Position numbers and translations under genes: made by a program
Assembly: GCA_001600095.1 (NCBI GenBank)
Contig: BCIX01000002.1
Span: forward strand, 1,488,001 to 1,552,000
Length of the DNA: 64,000 nt
Origin: Bullera alba
Taxonomy: Eukaryota > Basidiomycota > Tremellomycetes > Tremellales > Bulleraceae
Direction of reading: 5' to 3'
Part shown: positions 34,932-44,167 of the stretch, one piece after another
How positions within the stretch are numbered: the stretch's first letter is position 1
How the letters are laid out: every line of letters starts with the position of its first letter
The notes under the pieces: model-generated
Told to the model about the DNA's origin: nothing
The model's database searches: none
Seen by the model: only the letters and a program-made list of their open reading frames with translations

Positions 34932-35968
34932 ATGTCCGCCGATCAGCTCGAACAACACCTCGCTACCCGATCTTACGTCGATGGGTGAGTACGCTCTGTC
35001 ATTCGACACTACAGAAATCACCCCTCCCTCAAACCATTTATGATGATATACCGTTTTGGTCCGTGTTTCCGAGGTAGCGGATTAAGACCCCGCGCCTTTA
35101 CATTGAAGATAACGTTTTTTCCAAACTCACTGATCTCGCAAATCCGTCTCCGTTCAGTCTCCAAGTCAGTCCGATTAGAGCTGATACCGTGATATAGCTT
35201 CCAGCCAACGTCTGCCGATGTCGAGGCTTTCAAATCGCTAGGCTGTGAGTCTATCTGCAGCTGCGTATCGAGGTCTAGACTGACGCTGGACCTCTGTAGC
35301 TGCCCCAGAAGCTGGCAAATACCCCCACGTCGCCCGATGGTACAAGCACATCGCCTCGTTCTCTGACGAGCACAGCTCCCTGCCCCAGGGCAAGGCCCTC
35401 GCTACCGCCGGTGCATCTTCTTCCAAGGCCGAGGCCGCTGCTGAGGAGGAGGATGACGACGAGATCGACCTCTTCGGTGAGGATGACGAGGAGGAGGACG
35501 CCGAGGCCGAGCGAATCAAGGCCGAGCGAGTCGCCAAATACCAGGAGGCCAAAGCCGCCAAGACGGCCGAGAAGCTCGCTGCTGGTAAAACCCTGGACGC
35601 TGCCAAATCCGTTGTCACCCTGCAAGTCAAGCCATGGGACGACGAGACCGACATGGCCGAGCTCGAGAAGGGTGTCCGAGCTATCGAGAAAGATGGTCTT
35701 GTTTGGGGTAAATCCCAGCTTGTCCCAGTTGGTTACGGTGAGCTCAACCGTTTTTCCCGTAAGGTCAGTTGCTCATGGACTTGCAGGTATCAAGATGCTG
35801 CAAATCAACTTGGTCATCGAGGACGCCAAGATCTCCCTCTCGGAACTCGAGGAGGAGATCCAGGAAGACGAGGACCACGTTCAGTCTACCGACATTGCTG
35901 GTAAGTTGGCTGTTGAATCTGTCTGCGACCGCTTTCTAACATCTCCTCTAGCCATGCAGAAACTGTAA
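34932..35968 (+). CDS. EFB1: Translation elongation factor 1-beta
   Basis: This is the nucleotide-exchange factor for EF-1A. Exons 34932-34984, 35198-35244, 35300-35737, 35787-35900 and 35952-35968 encode 222 aa. The N-terminal GST-C-like part is short ([18 protein letters not shown]...). The acidic middle contains [19 protein letters not shown], the classic EF-1B signature. The catalytic C-terminal domain includes [36 protein letters not shown] and LSELEEEIQ. The C-terminus is AMQKL, close to the usual QKL end. The last exon is only 17 nt. The first intron (213 nt) is far longer than the others because it houses a C/D-box snoRNA (separate entry). High expression is expected; codon usage is C-rich and biased, as in other translation genes. 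Confidence 0.97.
35040..35133 (+). ncRNA. snR18: U18 (snR18) C/D-box snoRNA in EF-1beta intron 1
   Basis: A C box ATGATGA lies at 35040-35046 and a D box CTGA at 35130-35133. Between them, 35056-35069 reads TTGGTCCGTGTTTC. This is complementary to the universally conserved large-subunit rRNA stretch GAAACACGGACCAA and matches the U18 guide element. A D'-like box (CCGA) directly follows the guide. The ~94-nt size is close to budding-yeast snR18 and larger than human U18. In budding yeast snR18 also lies in the EFB1 intron, so host and snoRNA match. The flanks show only a weak terminal stem (ATTT/AAAT). It should direct 2'-O-methylation of 25S rRNA after release from the debranched intron. The exact RNA ends are not determinable here. 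Confidence 0.85.
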
Positions 35969-36177
35969 ACAACTTGTATATTCGCTTTCCGAGGTATTCA
36001 GTGACGTGTGACATGCATTATCGTTAGTGGCATCAGCTTTCCAACCCCGGTACATCAGGGATATTCAGAGACGGTCACCGACATGGCGACCTGTACATCG
36101 CGCCTCGAGCAAATGGTGCATACGGTCGCAGTCACTATCGCTACCCTCGCAAGCGATGCGAGTGGGTGTCTTCTGGA

Positions 36178-36618
36178 CTAGGCAGAATCGTCTGTAGGAG
36201 GGCCATCTTCAAAGTCGAACTTGATGTGTCGCCCCTCTGCTTCGATAGCCGCCTCAAGCTCGCTAGACAGTGGCACCAGGCTGTCTACGGTAGGTCCCTG
36301 GACACGCTTCAGGATTGTCATCAGGTCCTTGGCGTAACTTGTCCTGAGATTTACCTTGCTCAGTTGCGCAGCAGCCGACAAACGAGATTACAGCGTTGAC
36401 AGCTCTGGATCCTCTCGACAATGGATGCCCAGTGTCCACACCAATGACTGCCAATAGTCGCGGACCGATTTGACGGTCTCATCGGACTCGGCGTACGGCT
36501 GAAGTTTGTATGCCAACTCGAAGTCGTCAGGGTCGTCGCTCTTGTCCGAGACGGAGACGCCAATGAAGGCGGCTGGTAAGCTGTTGAGAGTCTTCTGAAT
36601 GCTCGCTTGGTCAGACAT
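36178..36618 (-). CDS. Small orphan protein, about 117 aa
   Basis: I do not recognise this gene. Exons 36618-36442 and 36354-36178 give 117 aa. The N-terminus reads SIQKTLNSLPAAFIGVSVSD. The splice (GTGTGG donor, AAG acceptor, 87 nt) is weak by consensus but yields a continuous helical sequence, YWQSLVNLRTSYAKDLMTIL. The alternative of no splicing stops after 76 aa. The protein is acidic, probably alpha-helical, with no membrane span or known motif. It could be a small complex subunit of a conserved fungal machinery that is too short to recognise by eye. It converges on EF-1beta (210 bp between the 3' ends). Confidence 0.5.
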
Positions 36619-37506
36619 GCTGGATTAATGTGACTCGCTCCGGAGGGACTAGGTTGAGAAAGCTTTGCAAAACTGACACTCGTCAGTTCTTAAATCCCCC
36701 AAAACCAGTCAGACAGCTTACCGGCTCCGACGTAGCGTTGAAAGGTATGGATGCTTCGGGTGAGCTCGTATGGTCTCCCTTTGCCCAGCGCTCACACGTC
36801 GAGTCGAATCACAAAGGATCTAATGATAAACGATCTCGCTTATCTTTCACTTACTGCAGGCCTGCAGGCTACTTTCGGCCGACTTTCATCGTGTTCTCAA
36901 AGATAAAGTATGGAAGACCGTGTGAGAAGGGAGTGCTGGTTATTACAACTTTCGAACGAGTTTCACCATCGATCACACGCGATTTAAAGTGCACATGACT
37001 ACTCGAAAGCTTCTAATGCAGAAGCGAGGCGCAGCACTGTAGACGAGCAGGCTGACGTACATAGACAGAGGCGTGGCGTACACAAATGTACTTCATTCTT
37101 CCCCCGGAGTGCTTTCGTGGTACTCGAGACCGTGGAAGGAAGGCGAAGTCGAGAGGTGTGTTGTCTTCCAGCCTTCTGATTGGGTGGAGGTTGCAATTTG
37201 ACGTAGATTGAGGCTTGATTGGTAGAAGGCTATGTACTATGTTAGCCGTCAAAACCTTTTGAAACGAATGTCCGTCGAGCGATATTGACGATATGACACT
37301 AAACTCACCGTTATCGTCATTTGAGCTGCCTTCCCAATCGGATAAGGAGAGACATCATTTACCCTGTCCTTTGACGACATCGAACTCTACTCGCGCGACC
37401 ACATCTGACCAAGATCTCGTCAGTCATCGATGACATCACATATAAGAAGGACAGTCGCGTGATGGTCTACCCGTTTTCTCAACAATCACTCAAATCCTTG
37501 ATCAAG
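36619..37506. other. Divergent intergenic region
   Basis: This 888-bp region is almost free of coding signal. Its right end holds a TATA-like ACATATAAG at about 37438-37446, about 60 bases before the ATG at 37507, a plausible core promoter position. No RNA gene or repeat was recognised. Confidence 0.45.
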
Positions 37507-38030
37507 ATGCCAGCTTCCAGCAACTTGAGCAACCTGCCCTCAGCTTTCGTTCTGGCACCAGTGACCATCAGCAGAGATAGTGGTGCTCCCTTCGTAAGAT
37601 GCGATCCCAAGTGCTACGCGAGTGACACCGACGGCCCAGACATCGAGGCGTACTGCAAAAGTGTTACCGATGCGATCAACAAGTGGTGGGAGTCGGCTGC
37701 AGACGACGAGGTCACCACTGCGATCGATCCAACCGAATCGGATGACGCTATCATTGCAAAGATGCAGTGCCTCCTGGTCCCGGTGGCTAACCAAGTTCCA
37801 ACTAAAGGCGATGAGGATACGAGGGTGTTGTCGCCTGCTCAAGTCGTCGAGCTCGACCAAAGCTCGACGGACGCCGTACTCATGGCGAGGCCACGAGTAT
37901 GGCGGCCGAGAAGGGTCACGTGGAAATGATCACGATCAGCGGCGCCTGGGGCGGTACTCGCCGGATCGCCGAGATGACCGTCGAGATAGCGCTGCCCCTG
38001 GGCAGGTTGTGTAGGGTGGTGTTAGAGTAG
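37507..38030 (+). pseudogene. Orphan ORF with probable frameshift near its 3' end
   Basis: I do not recognise this gene. The frame from ATG 37507 (an in-frame ATG at 37462 lies too close to a TATA-like box) encodes about 140 aa to a stop at 37929. Protein-like features include CDPKCYASDTDGPDIEAYC, TDAINKWWESA and MQCLLVPVANQ. At about 37885-37900 the coding character moves to the +2 frame, which reads MAAEKGHVEMITISGAWGG and then TRRIAEMTVEIALPLGRLC to a stop at 38030. No intron of credible size can bridge the two frames, whereas a one-base length change would. So this is either a recent frameshift (pseudogene) or a sequencing indel. Alternatively the second segment could be a chance frame, but its composition argues against that. 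Confidence 0.45.
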
Positions 38031-38157
38031 AGTCACAGCCTACAGCTGAGGGGAAGGTAACTTACATGCAGTTGATAAGTCTGACGAGGAGCTTAACGAT
38101 GTTCTCATCTCTCGTCAACTTTGAATGCTGTGGCGACCGACAATCTCGATCAGAGCC

Positions 38158-40105
38158 ATGTCGACCAGACCCAGGGGAAGAGTTGCTGTCATAGGACTCG
38201 GTGAGGCAGCTGGGACTTGATACTCATCCCCACTCAGCATCTAACATATCTTCTTACACAGGCGTGTCCGGCGTCACTGCCGTCAAGAATCTCGCCGAGC
38301 AGGGCTTCGACGTTGTCGGCTACGAGCGCAACAACCACATCGGGGGGCTATGGCACTATCACGAGGACCCTTCCCAGACTACGGTGCTGAAGAGTGAGTC
38401 CGCAACGACGGGTCCTGTACAGCATGCTGACGGGCTCAGCCACGGTCGCGAATGGCTCCAAGTCCTTTGTGAGGGAGCTTCATAAGCAAGCTGTGTTTGC
38501 ATGCTCACAGCACGCAGTCGGCATACCAAGACTTTCCCTTCGGAGACGGTAGGTCTTACAGTGACACGTAGACCGTGGCCGAGCCTAAGCTGACCCATAT
38601 CAATAGACATCCCCCATTACCCAACAGCAGGGCAGATCGACGAATACATTCGCGGTTATGCTCGAGCCTTCGACATCGAAAAGCACTTTCATCTAGGGAC
38701 TTCGATCGTCAAGATTTCGAAACCGGATCCAACTGAACAGGCTGATCCCAAAAAACAAGATGTGCATCGCTGGAACATCACGCTAAAGGACGAGCAAGGC
38801 GAGAGGAATGAAGTCTTCGAAAGGGTCTTGGTGACCACTGGGCCTTTTGGCACACCTTACACTCCGAAAGTGCCCGGCATGAACGATTTCAAGGGTGAGA
38901 TCATGCACGCACAAGCATACAAAGGGTAAGCCGCGATGTCTTCTACCTTGAGGTTCCGCTGACAGAAGCCTCAGAGCGGACGCTTTTGCTGGAAAGAAGG
39001 TGGTAGTTGTCGGACTGGCGAACACTGGAGGAGACATCGCGGTCGACGTCACAAAGACAGCTAAGAAGGTGTACATCTCCCATCGATCAGGAGTCAGATT
39101 GGTGAGCTCAGTGACTAAACGGGATCAGCCACAGAGACTGATCTCAATATTCAGCTTCGCCGACGCGACCCGCCTATCGACCACATGATCACCCGACGTC
39201 GATTCTACATGGGTAGCTTTCTGAACAGCCACGCGCCAGCACTCGCGTCCGGCCTGGCCGACCGAATACTCCAGTTCAGGTTCCGCAGGGAGAATCCGGA
39301 GTACCAAGACGAATGGGGGTTCTTCCCAGCACCTCCAATGGTATCCTCTCCTGGTGTGGTCAATGATCAGATCGTGCAATACCTCAGCCAAGGCAGGATT
39401 CACAATCTGTTTGGCATCAAGCGATTCACTTCCTCGGGTATCGTCACACACACCAAAGATGGCAAAGGCGAGGTCAAGGTGGACTGCGATGTGGTGATAT
39501 TCGCAACCGCTTGCGACTTCAACTACTCGATCCTCTGCGGAGAAGCCGATCCCACGCGATACTCTACACCCGAATGGGATGCGATCGAGGGGAACAACGA
39601 CCTCAAGTACCCGAAGCTGTACCAGACCCTATTCTCGGTCGACCACCCAGAATCATTGGCTTTCATCGGACCGTGTCGGGGATTCTCCCCTGCCGCCATG
39701 TCAAACTCGGACCTTGCATCGCAGGCCATCGTGCAGGTATGGAAAGGTGCCCACAAACTTCCGTCTCGACATGAAATGGAGAAGTGGTGCGAGGACAACT
39801 ATCGCAGAGCCATCAATCAGGCCAAAGGTTGGCGCATCCCGAAAACCGGTGCCGAGTCGGCGTCATTCGAGAAGTGGTTGAATGAAGCCGCGGGGAATCG
39901 AGTCAATGAGATGACGGGATGGGGATGGTCAGGCTGGAAATTCTGGTGGAGCGATCACAAGCTCTACAGCCTTGTCATGGATGGAGTCAGCACCCCGTTC
40001 GTGTACAGGTTATTCGAGGGCAAAGAGGGTGGGAGAAAGGTATATCCTGGTGCTCGAGCCGCGATATACAAGGCCAACGGGCTCACGCCGCCTGTGGGTA
40101 AGTGA
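38158..40105 (+). CDS. Flavin-containing monooxygenase (FMO family)
   Basis: Exons 38158-38200, 38262-38393, 38440-38468, 38518-38548, 38607-38925, 38975-39101 and 39155-40105 encode 543 aa, typical FMO length. FAD-binding GLGVSG (in VAVIGLGVSGVTAVKN) is formed across the first intron. The FMO signature FKGEIMHAQAY is present, and the NADPH-binding site reads VVVVGLANTGGDIAVD. Later VIFATACDFNYS stands in for the usual FATGY block. FMOs transfer one oxygen of O2 to a nucleophilic N or S atom of small molecules, or carry out related oxidations; the substrate is unknown. The NADPH motif has Ala where Gly is usual. The stop codon overlaps a GTAAGT (PPVG|gtaag), so an alternative 3' splice form is conceivable. 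Two very short exons (29 and 31 nt) were placed by homology to the family sequence. Confidence 0.88.
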
Positions 40106-41630
40106 GTGGGAGTTTGGAACCGGTTCACTCCAGTACATCAGCCAGATTGCCTGGGAGGGGACGACACATGTGCATAGCGTTCGTTCGCCGGGAGAGGACG
40201 ACGGTGTTCGGCTTTGGTTTCCGATACCGATAGGTACCGCCTGTTACCCCACTCAACCCCTTCGTATACATGCCACACTTCCTTCTGCGCCATCTGAGAA
40301 CGGGCCTGGACGGGCTTGGCTTCTTGCTTCGCGGTTCGCCCGAAAGCAGATGTGCTTAGACGCGCGCCTTCTCGCTTTACGACCTTAAGCACTCGACAGG
40401 ACATGTGTATAAATCTGGCTGGCTGTCCGAATCTCCTGGACATATCGACTGAGCTTGTGTTGTCTGTGCCACGAACATCGAAGGTCACCGGTCATCCTGG
40501 GTCTTGATGTCGGGCCACATTGCATCTCGAGACTCGCAGTCCCTCATGCGGCATCGCTCCTCGCCTCTCTACAGCTCTCTACACACGCTTTGATCCCACC
40601 ACCGCTTCAACGTACGGCGTCAGCTGGCCACAGTGCCTTGCTTGCCTTCCTGGCTCCTGCGATATAGCGCTGTATTGTGTCGGCCGGCCTGCTGCTGCGA
40701 GTTGCCGACATTTCAAATTCACCTCGGAGGCAAAAGTTTCAACCGCGATCGAGACGGCACCGGGAGCTCAGGTCCTCAGGAGGATAGACTACTGGGTCAG
40801 CTCTGGTCGTCTGGTCGCTTCACGGTCTGCCAGGTGCACACGAATGTGGCGTGCACGTCCATCGCTAGTTAGCGTCAACGACTTTACGCTAGAGAAAGCG
40901 AAAGGAGCGAGCCGACAGGCGTCCGTCGGTGCCAAATTCATGTCGTTCGTTTATCAGATAAGTCGGCCGATAACGAAGCGTGCTGTTTTTAGCAGCGTAA
41001 CGAGAGTCGATCAAAGTCAATCTGACCATGTGTGATGGCAGCAGCTCACGATCCGCTTAGTCAGTGCAGAGCCAGTGCTTAGGCCCGAAGATGTGGACAA
41101 GCTCGACCCAGGTCATTCTAGGGAATTACACCACAGGAACAGCGAATGGATCTAACACTTCGGCCGCCAAGTCGAGATCTGAAGACGATGTAAAAATAGC
41201 GATCACCGTCAGGCATCAGACTCTAGCCAGGTGTCCCCCCGTCCCGAAAGACACAGATCTGCCTGCCAACCTCTTCTAGGATGTCCTCAGTTCCCGCATA
41301 CCGATGACGCTCCGACGGCTCCCACCCGACAGCACCCGACCAACAGCGTGTTCCTGCTCCGCTGTATTCCTACCCTCTGATCTTGCTAGCTGCATTCGGT
41401 AGGAGCTGAGACGGGATGGAGGCGGCCACAGTCTAGATCTCGGTGATCGAGGTGATCGCCTCGAAACGAGGGCACCTGGTTATCTGATAGCGAATTTTTA
41501 CAGACGAGAAAAAGGGGGACCAAGCCTCGAGGTAGATTGACTAATACTCAGACTCCCAATACCCACCTACTTGTTCCAGCAAGATCATCGAATCACTCTC
41601 ACAAGATATCTCCTCGACGATACCTACGAA
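40106..41630. other. Long intergenic region upstream of ferric reductase
   Basis: At 1.5 kb this is the longest gene-free stretch in the window. Short frames in it have no coding character or splice-compatible partner. I looked for tRNA A/B boxes and C/D snoRNA boxes and found none convincing. A GATA-type palindrome lies at its right end (separate entry). It could hold a long promoter or an unrecognised non-coding RNA. Confidence 0.4.
41480..41490. promoter_or_regulatory. Overlapping GATA sites upstream of ferric reductase
   Basis: TTATCTGATAG contains a reverse and a forward GATA core sharing a centre. It matches the ATCWGATAA-type sequence bound by fungal iron-responsive GATA repressors (Urbs1, Fep1 and Cir1 families). 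It lies about 140 bases before the reductase start. Regulation by iron is inferred from the motif and the gene type. Confidence 0.4.
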
Positions 41631-44036
41631 ATGGAGCAAACAAGTCACGGACCCGCCAACACGACGGCTGGGGCAGCCGGCGGACACACATCGCCCAGTG
41701 CTGGTGCGACCAAGAAGCTAAAAGCCATCAACTACGTCAAAGTCGAGTCGTCTCATTGGCTATGGTGGATCATCGCCTGTGTGATCGCTACCATCACGCT
41801 ACTCCGCCTGGTCAGACTATACAGCCAGCGCAGGAGGAGAATTGCTGGAGCCGCTGCCAAATCCCAATCCAGCAAAGCCAGCAATGAAGGCTCGAGTTTC
41901 CCTTCCCCAGATAGCAGCGCTACTCCCACCAACGCAAAGTATTGGACCGGCGCCACGACTGTGCTCCTCAACAACTGGTTACACGTCCGATCTTTCCCCT
42001 TGTCCATCTACTCTTGGTTGACCCTTTCCGAGATCACTGCGGCAGTGGTCTTTTCTGCCATTCAATTCCCGTTCACCTTTTACAAAACCCATCGTGAGTC
42101 CTGCTGCCCAACTCGAGACGTGCTGATGGGGTCTTAGAGGTTGGTCGACATGCTATTGAACTTCCAGCAGGGATGATGGCTTTGGTTCAAATCCCCTTGA
42201 TAGTCGGTTTGGCTTCGAGGAACAACACGATCTCGTACTTGACCGGGATCAGCTATCAGAACCTGAACTTCCTGCACCGGACCTCAGCTAGAATGTGCAT
42301 ATTCTGGTCCTGGGTACATCTCATCGCGTATCTGGTCAAAGGGTAGGGCAAGCCTCTTTATCCTGTCAATGGCACAAGAGCTGACGTATCGGGTCTTCCA
42401 GACTTGGAAAACATGGACCAGGAGACTACGTCTTCTACACCGTACGTTGCTAGTCGTAGCAGTTCGCTCTTCTCATACTGATTCGTTGACCTTGCCAGGG
42501 AGTCGTCGGTCTCATCAGCTTGATGATTGTGATGGTGTCCTCGTTCGCGATCGTCAGAAGGGTCATGTACGAGACATTCTTAGTCTTGCACATTGTCTTC
42601 GTTCTGTGAGTCAAGGCGAATCATCATCCGTGTAATGCTGAACATCCCTCCGATCCATAGCCTCTTCATGGTCATGATGTACTTGCACCGACCGAAGCTG
42701 GTAGCGTGGGTCTGGGTGAGTTAAGCGCTTCACCACTTTCGTTGAGCTGAACTGACATTCCTGGTAGAGCGGATGGGTGATCTGGGGCTTGGATCGATTT
42801 GTCTCTCTTGGTCGAATGGTGATTGTCAACAAAGCCTGGTTGATGCCCTTCAAGAAGAGCAACAAGGCATGTTCCGAGTGCACCGTCGAGCTGGTCGATC
42901 GGGACGTTATTCGATTGTCCGTTCCAAGACCTTTGCTCAACTGGGGTCCAGGTCAGCATGCGTGAGTCTATCCCATCACTTGTGTTTCACATTCATTGAC
43001 ATCATCTAGACTCGTTACGATGCCCACCGTCGCCCTGTTGCGATATGAGCAACACCCATTCTCCTTCGCCAACGTCCCCACCTCGGACGGCAAGAACGAA
43101 GCAGTGTTCGTCATTCGAGCTCACAATGGTCAGTGATCGCAAGGTAATTAGTTGTATGACGCTAACGACCCGCAGGCTTCACCTGTCGACTGGTCCAGCA
43201 GCTTCAAAGTGAAAAGACGACCAGCATCCCATGCTACCTGGACGGTCCGTACGGCATCGCCCAGTCGTACGAGCATCATGATGTCGTCCTCTTAGTCGCA
43301 GGTGAGTCAGCTCCGGTCATGTTTAAGACTGGGATGCTGATGAGGTGCAGGCGGCACTGGTATTACGCACGTTTTGTCGATTTTCCACTCGATCATCTAC
43401 TCTCACCGAAAGGGTCAATGCGCTACCACCAAACTCCACCTCCTCTGGAACATCCGACATATCGAGGATCTCAATTGGATATCGCCCATCCTGGACCGTC
43501 TATTCTCCGAAGACATCCCAGAGGGCTTGGACATCAATATCGATGTCCATCTAACCAAGAGCGCAGTTGCCGATGAACCAGACGCCAATCTAGGTGTTAG
43601 CGATTACCTTGCCACAAGAGCGTCTATCGACCAGGAATATCCTTCTTCGGGTGGTCCCTCCTCTGCCAACACGTCCGCTACGTCGTCCGGCTCTCATTCC
43701 CTGCGTGGAAGCGCGAATGCCAGTAACGAAAAGGTCGACTCTATTCCAAGCACCCCTTCTTTCGAGAAATCCGAAAGATTCGAGAAGAGAGCTGGTATCC
43801 CGTCGCTGTCCTCGAACGTGACTTCCTGTCTGAGGTTCCATTCGGGTCGAGCAGGCTTGTCAGCCATCATCGCCAACGACGTCAAACATGCGAGGTCTAG
43901 TATGGGTATCTCGGTCTGTGGACCGGGCGCTTTGGCCTTGGATACCAGGAAGGCAGTCATAGAAGTCAACAGTCCCCGCAAGGTGCTTGATGGTCAGGCC
44001 AAGATTGATCTGTCTGTGGAGAGGTTCGGATGGTGA
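41631..44036 (+). CDS. Ferric-chelate reductase (FRE/NOX family)
   Basis: Plasma-membrane haem/FAD enzyme that reduces Fe(III) or Cu(II) outside the cell using cytosolic NADPH. Nine exons (41631-42093, 42168-42342, 42402-42441, 42499-42605, 42661-42715, 42768-42961, 43010-43128, 43176-43301, 43351-44036) encode 654 aa. A first membrane span (residues about 43-65) is followed by a six-helix ferric-reductase domain. Paired haem histidines lie in NFLHRTSARMCIFWSWVHL and LHIVFVLLFMVMMYLH. Then come the FAD site (GPGQHA, HPFSF), NADPH site (AGGTGITHVLS) and C-terminal CGPGALA...RFGW. A Ser-rich insertion of about 90 residues interrupts the NADPH-binding domain. Exon 2 has competing acceptors (42137, 42167, 42170), all in frame. 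A GATA palindrome upstream suggests iron control. Confidence 0.92.
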
Positions 44037-44167
44037 TGATTCTGCGAGTCGGGGCTCTGAGTGTGCCATTTGATAGACGAGATGCATATGTCACTGTACA
44101 GAGAATCCTTGCCGTTTTTCGATACATGTAGCGAGTCTATCTTTCCAATTCTTCCCGCTTCACTTCT

